Positions 1-8,579 of a stretch of 64,000 bases of DNA are shown here, piece after piece (positions within the stretch are counted from its first letter, which is position 1; every line of letters begins with the position of its first letter). The translations under genes were made by a program, and so were the position numbers. The stretch is from Microbacterium pseudoresistens (GTDB lineage: Bacteria > Actinomycetota > Actinomycetes > Actinomycetales > Microbacteriaceae): the NCBI RefSeq assembly GCF_013409745.1, contig NZ_JACCBH010000001.1, positions 1,922,001-1,986,000 of the forward strand, given 5' to 3'. The notes below the pieces were generated by a model. It was not told the origin of the DNA. It searched no databases and worked only from the letters and a program-made list of their open reading frames with translations.

Positions 1-452
1 AGCATGTCCTCCACGAGGCGCTTGTGCTTCGAGTACGGGAACTCGTCGCTGCCGCGGGCCGGCACGTCTTCGTCGATCCAGGCGGGGGAGTCGGCGTGGT
101 ATCCGTAGGCGGCGCCGGAGCTCGACACGACGATCCGCCGCACTCCCGTGGCGATGCAGGCGTCGAGCACATGCCTCGTGCCCTCGACGTCGACGCGGTA
201 TTCGAGGTCGACGTCGCGCCCCGGGTTCACGATCGCCGCGAGATGGATGACGGTGTCGATGCCGTGCCGCTCCAGCACCGGCGCGATGCCGGTCGTATCG
301 GTGACGTCCACCGTCTCCGACACGACGCCGGGTGTCGCGGAGGCGCGTACGTCGCCGCAGACGACGAGCTCGACATCCGGATGGGCGGCGAGCAGCCGGG
401 TCACGTGCGAGCCGAGGAATCCTGCCCCGCCCGTGACGAGCACGCGCGTCAC
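1..452 (-). CDS. NAD-dependent epimerase/dehydratase (extended SDR), 3' end outside window
   Basis: The first ~150 residues of a nucleotide-sugar-epimerase-like extended SDR are readable on the minus strand from a GTG at 452. The N-terminus has the NAD-binding motif VTGGAGFLGSH, then a conserved HLAAIVNPG segment, an SSSGAAYG stretch and the YSKHK catalytic Tyr-Lys pair. The GTG overlaps the stop of the upstream transporter gene (GTGA), so translation is probably coupled and this is the third gene of a monooxygenase-transporter-epimerase operon. The C-terminal substrate-specificity half is cut by the window edge, so the substrate cannot be named. Confidence 0.85.
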   Translation of the reverse strand, partial: MTRVLVTGGAGFLGSHVTRLLAAHPDVELVVCGDVRASATPGVVSETVDVTDTTGIAPVLERHGIDTVIHLAAIVNPGRDVDLEYRVDVEGTRHVLDACIATGVRRIVVSSSGAAYGYHADSPAWIDEDVPARGSDEFPYSKHKRLVEDM

Positions 453-1402
453 GATGACACCTCCGCGACGGTGCGTCCGGTGGCGTCACCCGTGGACGAT
501 CCTGTGCGCCTCCGGGTGTGCGCGGCCCACAGGCTCGCCACGACCAGGCCCGCCACGATGTCCCAGATGCCCCACCAGCCGGCGACGATGGCCATGCCGC
601 CCAGCCCGCCGAAGAAGGTGAAGACGAGGCCCAGCCCGAGCCCGGCATTGCGGATGCCGACCTCGAACGTCATCGCCTTGCGCTCGCGCGTGCCCAGCCC
701 GCCCAGCACGGCGGTGCCGTAGCCGAGGGCGAGGGCGACCGCGTCGTGGACGGCTACGACGAGCAGCACGATCCCGATGACCGAGAGGAACACGGCCCAG
801 TTGCCGACGAGGGCCCCGACGATGAAGCCGACCAGCGCGATCAGGCTGAACCACTTGACGAACGGCTGCACTCTGGCGGCCAGCCGCGGCAGCTTCGCGC
901 GCACGAGCAGGCCGATGGCGAAGGGCACACCGATGATGAGCAGGATCTCGGCGAGCATCTGCCACGGGTTCAGCGCCACGGCCACGAGCAACTCGTGCGC
1001 TGTGGGGTGCAGCGAACCCCAGAACGCGATGCTCAGCGGCATGGCGACGATGTAGAGCAGGTTGCCCACGCCGGTCATCGACACCGACAGGGCCACGTTT
1101 CCGCCGGAGCGGTGCGTGAGCACCTGCGAGATGTTGCCCGGCGGGCAGCACGCGACGAGAATCATCCCCAGCGCCATCGACGGCGTCACCGGCAGCACGA
1201 GGGTGAGCAGGAACGTCACCACGGGCAGCAGCAGGAGCTGCGCGAGGATGCCGATGATGAAGGGCCTGGGGTGCTTGGCCACCACCCGGAAGTCAGCGGG
1301 CGCGGTGTCGAGGGCGATCCCCAGCATGATCAGCGCCAGCACGACGTTGAGGATCATCAGCGTGCCGGGCGTGAAGCTCAGGACGATGTCGTCGACGTTC
1401 AT
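449..1402 (-). CDS. Bile acid:sodium symporter (BASS) family transporter
   Basis: A 317-residue, strongly hydrophobic protein with roughly eight to ten membrane segments. It has the BASS-family signature around PPGNISQVLTHRSGGN and a later EVGIRNAGLGL segment. BASS proteins usually co-transport organic anions with sodium across the inner membrane; the substrate here is unknown. The ATG at 1402 overlaps the stop of the flavin monooxygenase gene (ATGA), and the stop overlaps the GTG of the SDR gene. A much longer reading frame runs through this gene from 2575, but its upstream part lies out of frame over the monooxygenase, so the short start is preferred. Confidence 0.85.
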   Translation of the reverse strand: MNVDDIVLSFTPGTLMILNVVLALIMLGIALDTAPADFRVVAKHPRPFIIGILAQLLLLPVVTFLLTLVLPVTPSMALGMILVACCPPGNISQVLTHRSGGNVALSVSMTGVGNLLYIVAMPLSIAFWGSLHPTAHELLVAVALNPWQMLAEILLIIGVPFAIGLLVRAKLPRLAARVQPFVKWFSLIALVGFIVGALVGNWAVFLSVIGIVLLVVAVHDAVALALGYGTAVLGGLGTRERKAMTFEVGIRNAGLGLGLVFTFFGGLGGMAIVAGWWGIWDIVAGLVVASLWAAHTRRRTGSSTGDATGRTVAEVSS

Positions 1403-2691
1403 GCCGCCGCCTCGATGCCCTGGCGCTCGGTACGCACGGCCCGGCGATAGGCGTCTTTGTTGACGTAGTACGACATCCGATCCAGCCCCAGGTACTTGTA
1501 CCCTCCGGTGAGATCGGGCCAGGGGGAGTCGTTCACCCTGGTGCGGAAGCGCGCCGCGCGAGCCGGATCGTTCTCGAGCGCTGCGAGGTAGGTCGCCACG
1601 AGCTCGGCCTGCTCGAACCGGCCCTGCCAGCCGATGCCGGACGCCTCGATCATCCCCATGACGTAGAGGCCGTTGAACGACGGCGGGAACACGTTCATGA
1701 ACAGTCGGGGCGAGGCGCCGCGCCACTGCAGATGCTCCCGGTCGACGAAGGGGTAGTCGAGCGTGTACCCGGTGGCGAGCAGGATGAGGTCGTAGTCGGC
1801 GTGCGACCCGTCGCGGAAGTGCACGGTCGATCCGTCGAAGCGCTCGATGTCGGCGCGGATGCGCAGATCGCCCTGACCGAGATGGTTCAGGATGAGCGTG
1901 TTCACGATGGGGTGGGACTCGTAGATCTTGTAGTCCGGTGCGGGGAAGCCGAAGCGCACGGGATCGCCGGTGAACATCTTCAGCACGCGCGAGTCGAGGG
2001 CCTGCTTGAGCCGGGCCGGCAGCGGACGGCCCTGGTTGAGCGTGTCGCTGGGACGGCCGAAGATGTACCGCGGCACGAAGTAGTAGCCGCGGCGCACGCT
2101 CATGTCGACGCTCGCCGCGTGATGCACGGCGTCGACGGCGATGTCGCATCCGGAGTTGCCCGCCCCGATGATGAGCACGCGCTTGCCGGTGAGCTGGTCG
2201 GCGCTCTTGTATGCGCTCGTGTGCATGATCTCGCCGGAGAACTCGCCCGGAAAAGCGGGGACGTTCGGCTCGGCCAGTGTGCCGTTGGCCAGCACGACGC
2301 CCGCGTAGTGCCGCGTGATCGCGCCGTCCGGACCCTCGGCGGTGAGATCCCATCCCTCGCCCTGCGGTTCGAGACGGGTCACCTTCGTCTCGAAGCGGAA
2401 CAGCTCGAGCAGGCCGAAGTGCTCGGCGTACTGCTGGAAATAGTCGCGGAGCACGCGGTGACCGGGGTAGTCGGCGTCGCTGCTCATCGGGAACTCTGCG
2501 AACTCGGTCGTCGTGCGCGACGAGATCAGATGCGCTGACTCGTACATCGTGCTGCGCGGATTCGAGATGTCCCACAGCCCTCCCACGCCGTGCGCGGCCT
2601 CATAGCCGTCGACGAGGATGCCCTGCTTCTGCAGAGCGCGGGCGGCGGCGAGGCCGGAAGGACCGGCGCCGATCACGGCATAGGCGTTCAT
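1399..2691 (-). CDS. Flavin-containing monooxygenase (FMO-like)
   Basis: A 430-residue cytosolic flavoprotein monooxygenase. It starts with the FAD Rossmann motif GAGPSGLAAA, has an FMO/Baeyer-Villiger-like fingerprint FSGEIMHTSAYK near the middle and an NADP-binding GAGNSGCD immediately after it. The C-terminal ATGYTLDYPF segment is typical of the family. Such enzymes insert oxygen into N, S or ketone substrates; the substrate is not evident. A ribosome binding site (AGGAG) lies just before the ATG at 2691. It is the first gene of a tightly overlapping operon with a BASS transporter and an SDR, which suggests a transported organic acid or ketone is the target (inference). Confidence 0.85.
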   Translation of the reverse strand: MNAYAVIGAGPSGLAAARALQKQGILVDGYEAAHGVGGLWDISNPRSTMYESAHLISSRTTTEFAEFPMSSDADYPGHRVLRDYFQQYAEHFGLLELFRFETKVTRLEPQGEGWDLTAEGPDGAITRHYAGVVLANGTLAEPNVPAFPGEFSGEIMHTSAYKSADQLTGKRVLIIGAGNSGCDIAVDAVHHAASVDMSVRRGYYFVPRYIFGRPSDTLNQGRPLPARLKQALDSRVLKMFTGDPVRFGFPAPDYKIYESHPIVNTLILNHLGQGDLRIRADIERFDGSTVHFRDGSHADYDLILLATGYTLDYPFVDREHLQWRGASPRLFMNVFPPSFNGLYVMGMIEASGIGWQGRFEQAELVATYLAALENDPARAARFRTRVNDSPWPDLTGGYKYLGLDRMSYYVNKDAYRRAVRTERQGIEAAA

Positions 2692-2703
2692 GGTTCTCCT
2701 GCA

Positions 2704-2733
2704 CGGCGTTGACCTGCGCGGCGTTGACTTGCA
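2704..2733. repeat. Two tandem 15-bp repeats in the monooxygenase leader
   Basis: Two adjacent copies of CGGCGTTGACNTGCN (2704-2718 and 2719-2733) differ at two positions. They lie 13-42 bp upstream of the monooxygenase start, a position that suits a regulator binding site or leader element; function unknown. Further upstream, at 2756-2773, a CCCCC/GGGGG inverted repeat and an AT-richer GTTA-n8-TAAC element complete this 149-bp spacer between mtlD and the monooxygenase gene. Confidence 0.5.
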
Positions 2734-2840
2734 CAGCGGCGTGCGGGTCGGGGAGCCCCCTTCGGGTGGGGGTCAGAACATGTTAGCCGTTGTTAACCGA
2801 AAATCACGACACGGATCCACACCCCGGAGGACGAACCGGC

Positions 2841-3995
2841 TCAGAGAGCGGCCTGGCGGGCGGCGACCACCGCGCGCACGGGGTCGAACAGAGGGTGATC
2901 GGTCGCGAGCCCGGTGACCTGCAGGGTGAACGCGTCGGCATCCTCGGTGCGCAGCAGCTCCTGCATCCGCACCGATTCCTCGTCGTCGGCCACGTCGAAG
3001 TGCAGCGCGGCGCCGATGGCCTCGACGAGGGCGCGCGTGCTCAGACCCTGCTCTGCGGCGACGGATGCCGGGCCCACGAAGCGCTCGTGCCGCGACAGCT
3101 TGCGCAGCGGCTGACGCCCCACGCGCTGCACGGTGTCGGGCAGCTGCGGGTTGCGGAACCGGTCGAGGATCGTGGCGCGATACGCGGTCATGTCCTCAGG
3201 GTCCAGGCCATGCACGGCGCACAGCATCGCCGAGGTCTCCTGCAGGGCGGCTTCGACGCGGGCCGCGACCTCGGGGTCGGCGAGCGCCTCGGCGATGCGC
3301 TCGTGCCCGCGCTCGGCACCGAAATAGGCTGTGCACGCGTGCCCGGTGTTCACGGTGAACAGCTTGCGCTCGATGTAGGGGCACAGGTCGTCGACGAAAT
3401 GCGCGCCGGGGACGTGCGGGAGCTCGCCCTGGAACGGCCCCTGCTCGATCGCCCACTCGAAGTACGGCTCGACGGTCACGTCCACCCCGGGATTGTCCTG
3501 GGGGGCGGGCACGATGCGGTCGACCGCGGTATTGGCGAAGCGGGCGCGGGCCAGCGCCTCGGGCCCGCCGCCGGACTGCGCCACGGCGCCCTCCACCTCG
3601 GCACGGAGGATGTCGGTCGCCCCGATCGCGTTCTCGCAGGCCATGACGGCCAGCGGCGGCGCGTCCGGCGCACGGCGGAGGAGTCCCGCCGCGATGGTCG
3701 GGGCGACGAAGCGCAGCACGGTGGGCCCGACGGCCGTGGTCACCACGTCGGCCGTGGCGACCTCGTCGGCGGCGCTCTCGGGGTCGGCCCCGCTGTCGAT
3801 CGCCCGGAACCCGGTCACCTCGCGGTCCACGCCGCCGGGGCCGACTTCATGCACGGTGTACGCGGACTCGGCGTTGATGGCCTCGACGAGGGCCGAGGCC
3901 ACGTCGGAGAAGACGAGCTCGTACCCGCCCTCGTGCAGCAGCAGGCCCACGAATCCGCGCCCGATGTTTCCCGCGCCGAAGTGCACTGCCTTCAT
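2841..3995 (-). CDS. mtlD: Mannitol-1-phosphate 5-dehydrogenase
   Basis: A 384-residue protein of the usual MtlD length that oxidises mannitol-1-phosphate to fructose-6-phosphate with NAD in the cytosol. The N-terminus MKAVHFGAGNIGRGFVG is the classical nucleotide-binding start. Later hallmarks are ACENAIGATD and the substrate-site segment NTGHACTAYFG with its Lys/His-rich surroundings. It is the last gene of the mannitol PTS operon, 70 bp after the EIIA gene, which independently supports the assignment. Confidence 0.95.
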   Translation of the reverse strand: MKAVHFGAGNIGRGFVGLLLHEGGYELVFSDVASALVEAINAESAYTVHEVGPGGVDREVTGFRAIDSGADPESAADEVATADVVTTAVGPTVLRFVAPTIAAGLLRRAPDAPPLAVMACENAIGATDILRAEVEGAVAQSGGGPEALARARFANTAVDRIVPAPQDNPGVDVTVEPYFEWAIEQGPFQGELPHVPGAHFVDDLCPYIERKLFTVNTGHACTAYFGAERGHERIAEALADPEVAARVEAALQETSAMLCAVHGLDPEDMTAYRATILDRFRNPQLPDTVQRVGRQPLRKLSRHERFVGPASVAAEQGLSTRALVEAIGAALHFDVADDEESVRMQELLRTEDADAFTLQVTGLATDHPLFDPVRAVVAARQAAL

Positions 3996-4065
3996 CGTCG
4001 AACCCCGTTCATCCTTGGCCGTCCCGGCCCGTCCACCGCTTCGTCGTTCGCTGCGGATCAGTTGT

Positions 4066-4503
4066 TCATTGCTGATCGTTCACCGCGGACAGGAGCGCGA
4101 ACAGCTCCTCCGGCGTCTGCGCGGCCGAGAGCTTGGCGACCTCGTCGTCTTCGGAGAACAGCAGCGCGATCTGCGACAGGATCTCCAGGTGCGCATCGCC
4201 CTTGCCCGCGATGCCGATCACGAACGTCACCGGTTCGCCCGCCCAGTCGACGCCGCCGTCGTATCGCACGACCGACAGCGCCGAGTCGAGGATGGTGTCC
4301 TTCATCTCGTTGGTGCCGTGCGGGATCGCCAGGCCGTTGCCCATGAAGGTCGACACGGTCTGCTCGCGCTGACGCATCGCATCCAGGTAGGCGGGGGTGA
4401 CGGCGCCGGCGGCGACCAGGATGTCGGCCGCCTCCTGAAGCGCGGCCTCCTGGTCGGCGCTTCCGGAGTGGATGCGGACCTGTCCCACGTCGAGAACGCT
4501 CAT
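4066..4503 (-). CDS. mtlF: Mannitol PTS EIIA component
   Basis: A 145-residue EIIA of the mannitol/fructose family. The phosphoryl-accepting His lies in GLAIPHGTNE around residue 62. It relays phosphate from HPr to the EIIB domain of the mannitol permease. Other family landmarks are VTFVIGIAGKGDAHLEIL and the C-terminal TPEELFALL. It is encoded separately from the EIICB permease, 96 bp downstream of it, with a strong RNA hairpin in the gap. The ATG at 4503 has an AGAGAAGGAAGAG-type ribosome binding site. Confidence 0.93.
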   Translation of the reverse strand: MSVLDVGQVRIHSGSADQEAALQEAADILVAAGAVTPAYLDAMRQREQTVSTFMGNGLAIPHGTNEMKDTILDSALSVVRYDGGVDWAGEPVTFVIGIAGKGDAHLEILSQIALLFSEDDEVAKLSAAQTPEELFALLSAVNDQQ

Positions 4504-4566
4504 GATCTCTTCCTTCTCTCGCTCGGTGCGTTACTGGTGCGCACCATGATCCTCCATCCGGAGGCC

Positions 4567-4593
4567 GGTGGGCCGGAGGCGGTCCGGCCCACC
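4567..4593 (-). terminator. Perfect 11-bp hairpin between mtlA and mtlF
   Basis: The arms GGTGGGCCGGA (4567-4577) and TCCGGCCCACC (4583-4593) are perfect complements around a 5-nt loop, just after the mtlA stop. No T-run follows on the minus strand, so this is better read as a processing, stabilising or partial-termination stem that sets the mtlA:mtlF ratio than as a full terminator. A second small stem (CTCC/GGAG) follows at about 4552-4563. Confidence 0.55.
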
Positions 4594-4599
4594 GGGATC

Positions 4600-6159
4600 T
4601 CAGTCGGATTCGCGCTGGCGGCGAACCATCTCCACGACCTCGTCGTACTTCGGCGAGTTCATGAAGTTGTCCACGGAGACGTGGATCGAATCGGGCGACT
4701 GCCCCTTGGCGCGGTCGGTCAGCTGCTGCTGGGTGATCACCAGGTCGGCGGTGCCGTCGAGGTTCGCGATGGCCTGGTTGACGACGGTGACGCCGTCGAT
4801 CCCGGCCTTCTTGAACTTGTTGCGCAGCACGCTGGCGCCCATCGCCGACGAGCCCATCCCGGCATCGCACGCGAACACGATGTTCGAGATCTCGGCCGTG
4901 GCGACCGCGGCGGTGCCCGCCGCGACACCGCCGGCGGCACCGGCGAGGTTCGACAGCGTGGAGGACGACTTGCCCTTGTTCGCCTCGGTCTTGGCGATCG
5001 CGGCGGCCAGCGGGTCGCCGTTCGCGGCCTCGGCCGCGATGTCGCGCCGACGGGAGGCCAGCAGGATCGGTGCGCAGACGGCGAAGGTCACGGCCGCCGA
5101 GAACACCACCGAGCAGATCACGCCGAGGTGGCTGCCCGGCGCGGTCTGGATGAGCACCGCGAAGATCGATCCGGGAGCGGCGGGGGCGACCAGGCCCGAC
5201 TGGAAGATGACGTTGGTGAGCACACCGGTCATGCCGCCGAGGATGAGTCCGAGGATCAGCAGCGGCTTGGCGAGCACGTACGGGAAGTACACCTCGTGGA
5301 TGCCGCCGAGGAACTGGATGATGAACGCGCCCGGCGCCGTGGCGCGCGCGGCGCCGACGCCGAACACCGTGATCGCCAGGAGCATGCCGGCGCCGGGGCC
5401 GGGGTTGGCCTCGATGAGGAAGAGCAGGCTGCGGCCCGCCTCCTGCACCTGCTCGGTGCCCAGCGGTGTGAACACTCCGTGGTTGATCGCGTTGTTCAGG
5501 AACAGCACCTTGGCCGGCTCGACGATGATGCTCGCCAGCGGCAGCAGTCCGGTCTCGACGAGCCAGCCGACCGCGCCGCCGAGCAGCTCGGTGACCCACT
5601 TGATGACGGGGGCGAGCCAGAAGAACGAGGCGAGCGCCATGAAGAAGGCGACGAAACCGGCCGAGAAGTTGTCGACCAGCATCTCGAAGCCGGGCTTGAT
5701 CCGACCGGTCCACGGCTTCTCCACCCACTTCAGCACGAGGGCCGTGAGGGGACCGGCGATCATCGCGCCGAGGAACATCACCGTTCCCGCGGCGCCGGAG
5801 ATCACGCCGAACGCGGCCACGGCGCCCACGACGCCGCCGCGCACGCCGTGCACCATGCGGCCGCCGGTGTATGCGATGAGGGCGGGCAGCAGATAGTTGA
5901 TGATCGGGCCGACCAGGCCCGGGTATTCCACGCCCCCGACCTCGCCTCCGCCCAGGATCGCGGAGTCCGCCCAGCGCCATGCCGCCACGGGACTCTCGCT
6001 GCCGAGCCAGCCGTTCGGGATGAACAGGGCGGTGATGAAGCCCCAGGCGATGAATGCCGCGATGTTCGGCATGACCATGCCGGACAGGAACGTGCCGAAC
6101 TTCTGCACGCCCACACGGATGCCGCCCGTACTCGGGGCGGCCGGTGACGTCGTCGTCAT
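4600..6159 (-). CDS. mtlA: Mannitol PTS permease, EIICB
   Basis: A 519-residue membrane permease with an N-terminal EIIC domain and a C-terminal EIIB domain. The EIIC part begins with VQKFGTFLSGMVMPNIAAF and contains the NNAINHGVF and FLGGIHEVYFPYV segments typical of mannitol EIIC. EIIB carries the phosphorylated Cys at about residue 431 in VFACDAGMGSSAMGA. It imports mannitol and phosphorylates it to mannitol-1-phosphate. The frame stays open upstream of 6159, but the PTS-like sequence begins at this ATG, which overlaps the ptsI stop (ATGA). Confidence 0.93.
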   Translation of the reverse strand: MTTTSPAAPSTGGIRVGVQKFGTFLSGMVMPNIAAFIAWGFITALFIPNGWLGSESPVAAWRWADSAILGGGEVGGVEYPGLVGPIINYLLPALIAYTGGRMVHGVRGGVVGAVAAFGVISGAAGTVMFLGAMIAGPLTALVLKWVEKPWTGRIKPGFEMLVDNFSAGFVAFFMALASFFWLAPVIKWVTELLGGAVGWLVETGLLPLASIIVEPAKVLFLNNAINHGVFTPLGTEQVQEAGRSLLFLIEANPGPGAGMLLAITVFGVGAARATAPGAFIIQFLGGIHEVYFPYVLAKPLLILGLILGGMTGVLTNVIFQSGLVAPAAPGSIFAVLIQTAPGSHLGVICSVVFSAAVTFAVCAPILLASRRRDIAAEAANGDPLAAAIAKTEANKGKSSSTLSNLAGAAGGVAAGTAAVATAEISNIVFACDAGMGSSAMGASVLRNKFKKAGIDGVTVVNQAIANLDGTADLVITQQQLTDRAKGQSPDSIHVSVDNFMNSPKYDEVVEMVRRQRESD

Positions 6160-7841
6160 GATGTCGTCTCTTTCTGGTGTGAGGGGAGGGATGCCGTGGC
6201 GGCGGCCACGGCGGAGCGGGCATGGGCGGCGTCGTCGGCCGCCAATGCCGCCTCGGCGAGCTGTCGGGTCTCGTCGAGGGTGCGTTCGGAGAGGGCCCGG
6301 CGCACATCGGAGAGCGCGGCCGGGGCCATGGACAGGCTCGTGGCACCCAGGCCGACGAGCACGAGTGCCAGCAGCGGATCGGCGGCGGCCTCGCCGCAGA
6401 TCCCCACCGGCTTGCCGAGGGCGGCGCCCGCCGTGCCGACCTCGGCTACGAGGCGGAGCACGGCGGGATGCCACGGGTCCTGATACGAGGCGACCGAGCC
6501 GAGCATGCGGTCGGCGGCCATCGTGTACTGGGTGAGATCATTCGTGCCGATCGAGGCGAAATCGGCGTGCGCGAGCACCCGGTCGGCGAGGAGGGCGGCA
6601 GCGGGGATCTCGATCATCACCCCGGTCGTCTTCAGGCCGTGCTCGCGGGCGAGCGCAGTGAAGTAGGCGGTCTCCTCGACGGTGGCGACCATGGGCGCCA
6701 TCACCCACAGATCGGCCTCGGTGGCCGCATCCGCGGCGGCCAGCGCCGTGAGCTGATCGCGCAGCACGGCCTCGGCGGCGCGCAGCGATCGCAGTCCGCG
6801 AAGGCCCAGCGCCGGGTTCTCCTCGTCGGAGTCGTTGAGGAAGGCGAGGGGCTTGTCGGCGCCCGCGTCGAGCATCCGCACGACGACCTTCTTGCCGCCG
6901 AACGCCTGCAGCAGCTGCGTGTACGCCTCGCGCTGCTCGTCGACCGTGGGGGCGGTCTCGGCGGAGAGGAACAGGAACTCCGTGCGGAACAGTCCCACGC
7001 CCTCGGCGCCGCGGGCCACGGCCTCGTCGGCGTCTGCGGGCTTGCCGAGGTTGGCCAGGAGCGGCACGGCGGTGCCATCGGCGAGGACACCGGGCGACGG
7101 CGGGGCGTCGTCGTCGGCCGCCCGCGCGGCGATGCGCGCATCCGCCGCGGCGAGCTCGTCGTCGGTCGGGTCGGTTGTGACGGCGCCCAGAGCCGCGTCG
7201 ACGATCACGGTCGCGCCCTCGGCGATGCCGGCCGCGTCGGCGGCGCCCACGACGGCGACGATGCCCTTCTCCCGGGCGAGGATCGCGGTGTGCGACGTGG
7301 GCCCGCCGTCGGTCGTCACGAGGGCGAGCACCTGGTCGAGGTCGAGCAGGGCGGTGTCGGCCGGGGCGAGGTCGCGCGCCACGAGCACGAAGGGATGGCC
7401 AGGGTCGGGAACGCCGGGCGCGCTCACGCCCCGCAGGCGGGCGAGCACGCGTCCGGCGATGTCGTCGAGGTCGGCCGCGCGCTCGCCGAGGTAACCGCCC
7501 ACCGAGCGCAACGTCTCCTGAAATCCGGAGAACGCGTCGTGCACGGCCCATTCGGCCGTCGCGCCGTCGTCGATGCGGGCGTCGGTCTCTTCTTCGAGAG
7601 TCGGATCCTCGGCGATCATCGCCTGGGCGTCCAGCACCTCGGCAGCCGATCCGCCGGCCGTCTCGGCACGCTGCTGCAGCTCTGCGGCGACCGCGGCCAC
7701 CGCCTCGCGGGCGCGGGCGCGTTCGGCATCGGCGCCGAGCGTGCTGGGCGTGTTCTCCGGCGCCGGCAGCGCCTCGGACATGCGGGCGACCGGGCCGCGG
7801 GCGATCCCGCGGCCGATGCCCACACCGGTGATCGTGCTCAT
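6156..7841 (-). CDS. ptsI: PTS enzyme I (phosphoenolpyruvate-protein phosphotransferase)
   Basis: A 561-residue soluble enzyme I that moves phosphate from PEP to HPr. The active His is about residue 184 in GGPTSHTAILARE. The PEP-binding barrel is marked by VGLFRTEFLF, RMLDAGADKPL, the NPALGLRGLR segment and the catalytic Cys in VGICGEAA. The ATG at 7841 overlaps the HPr stop (ATGA), and the stop overlaps the mtlA ATG. The general PTS enzyme is therefore embedded in a sugar-specific operon. Confidence 0.95.
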   Translation of the reverse strand: MSTITGVGIGRGIARGPVARMSEALPAPENTPSTLGADAERARAREAVAAVAAELQQRAETAGGSAAEVLDAQAMIAEDPTLEEETDARIDDGATAEWAVHDAFSGFQETLRSVGGYLGERAADLDDIAGRVLARLRGVSAPGVPDPGHPFVLVARDLAPADTALLDLDQVLALVTTDGGPTSHTAILAREKGIVAVVGAADAAGIAEGATVIVDAALGAVTTDPTDDELAAADARIAARAADDDAPPSPGVLADGTAVPLLANLGKPADADEAVARGAEGVGLFRTEFLFLSAETAPTVDEQREAYTQLLQAFGGKKVVVRMLDAGADKPLAFLNDSDEENPALGLRGLRSLRAAEAVLRDQLTALAAADAATEADLWVMAPMVATVEETAYFTALAREHGLKTTGVMIEIPAAALLADRVLAHADFASIGTNDLTQYTMAADRMLGSVASYQDPWHPAVLRLVAEVGTAGAALGKPVGICGEAAADPLLALVLVGLGATSLSMAPAALSDVRRALSERTLDETRQLAEAALAADDAAHARSAVAAATASLPSHQKETTS

Positions 7842-8116
7842 GCCGACTCGTCGTGGTCGGTAGAGAGGAAGGCGGCGAGGTCGTCGAGCACGGTCTCGGC
7901 GCCCTCGCCCTCGGCGCGGAGCGTGACCTCGTCGCCGTGGTCGATGCCCAGGGCGATGACGGCGAGGATGCTGGCGGCGTTCGCCGGCTTCGAAGCGCCC
8001 TTGGCGATCGTGACAGGAACGCCCGACTCCTTCGCGGCCTGGGCGAAGAGCTTGGCGGGGCGCGCGTGCAGCCCGTGCGAGGAGCCGATGCGGACGGTGC
8101 GGGTGAGCTCGGTCAT
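7838..8116 (-). CDS. ptsH: HPr phosphocarrier protein
   Basis: A 92-residue HPr. The phosphorylated His is about residue 17 in SHGLHARPAKLF, and the regulatory-Ser region reads NAASILAVIALG. It carries phosphate from enzyme I to EIIA proteins. Its start overlaps the stop of the upstream EIIB gene and its stop overlaps the ptsI start, both as ATGA, so the three are translationally coupled. Actinobacterial HPr is often not Ser-phosphorylated; whether this one is cannot be told from sequence. Confidence 0.95.
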   Translation of the reverse strand: MTELTRTVRIGSSHGLHARPAKLFAQAAKESGVPVTIAKGASKPANAASILAVIALGIDHGDEVTLRAEGEGAETVLDDLAAFLSTDHDESA

Positions 8117-8412
8117 GAGGTTCCTTTCGAGAGGGCCTGCTCGACGAGCGCGAGCGATCGCGAACCGTCGAGATCGGAGAAGGCGTCGTCCGGGAGGACG
8201 ACGAGGTGCGCACGGGGTGCGTGCACGACGATGTCGTCGCGGCGATCCGCGAGGTGCGGGCCGAGCAGGATCACGTCGGCGAAGCCGTCCACGGCATCCG
8301 CCGCTGCGGCGGAGACCTGCCATTCACGGCCAGCGCTCTCCGCTGCCCGCCGCAGCCGTCCGGCCACGAAGGTGCTCGAGGCGCCCGCGCCGCATACCAC
8401 CTGGATCCTCAT
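8113..8412 (-). CDS. Orphan PTS EIIB-like protein
   Basis: A 99-residue protein starting MRIQVVCGAGASSTFVAGRL. The N-terminal strand followed by a Cys-containing loop is the layout of lactose/cellobiose-type EIIB, where the Cys carries the phosphate. A DVILLGPHLADR segment matches the second part of that fold. No EIIC or EIIA of that family lies nearby, so it may be a regulatory EIIB that signals to the divergent PRD regulator, or a partner of a distant permease (inference). It is the first gene of the mannitol PTS operon. Confidence 0.75.
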   Translation of the reverse strand: MRIQVVCGAGASSTFVAGRLRRAAESAGREWQVSAAAADAVDGFADVILLGPHLADRRDDIVVHAPRAHLVVLPDDAFSDLDGSRSLALVEQALSKGTS

Positions 8413-8579
8413 CGATTCCGCCCTTCTGCCACCAGTCTGGGAAATCGCTGAGCGCGCCGCCACCAGGCTTCCTTCCGCCCGGGAGGAAGACGCGGTCGAA
8501 GGCGCATCGGGCGCCGGTCGGGGACGTCGGATCGGTGCGGATCGCCGCGGGAGTGGCGGGAGGCTGACATCATGAAGAC
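8413..8579. promoter_or_regulatory. Divergent control region between the mannitol PTS operon and its PRD regulator
   Basis: This 167-bp spacer must hold the promoters of both divergent units. The only clear structure is an inverted repeat at 8468-8489 (CTTCCT ... AGGAAG, 10-nt loop), a candidate operator for the PRD regulator. No convincing -35/-10 pair was found. Confidence 0.45.

Noticed and set aside
449..2575. A 708-codon minus-strand frame joining the monooxygenase region to the BASS transporter
   Set aside because: The first ~390 codons are Arg-rich shadow sequence over the monooxygenase gene; only the part after ATG 1402 is BASS-like.
3493..6147. An 884-codon plus-strand frame opposite the mannitol PTS genes
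   Set aside because: Low-complexity antisense frame over mtlD, mtlF and mtlA; no recognisable protein features.
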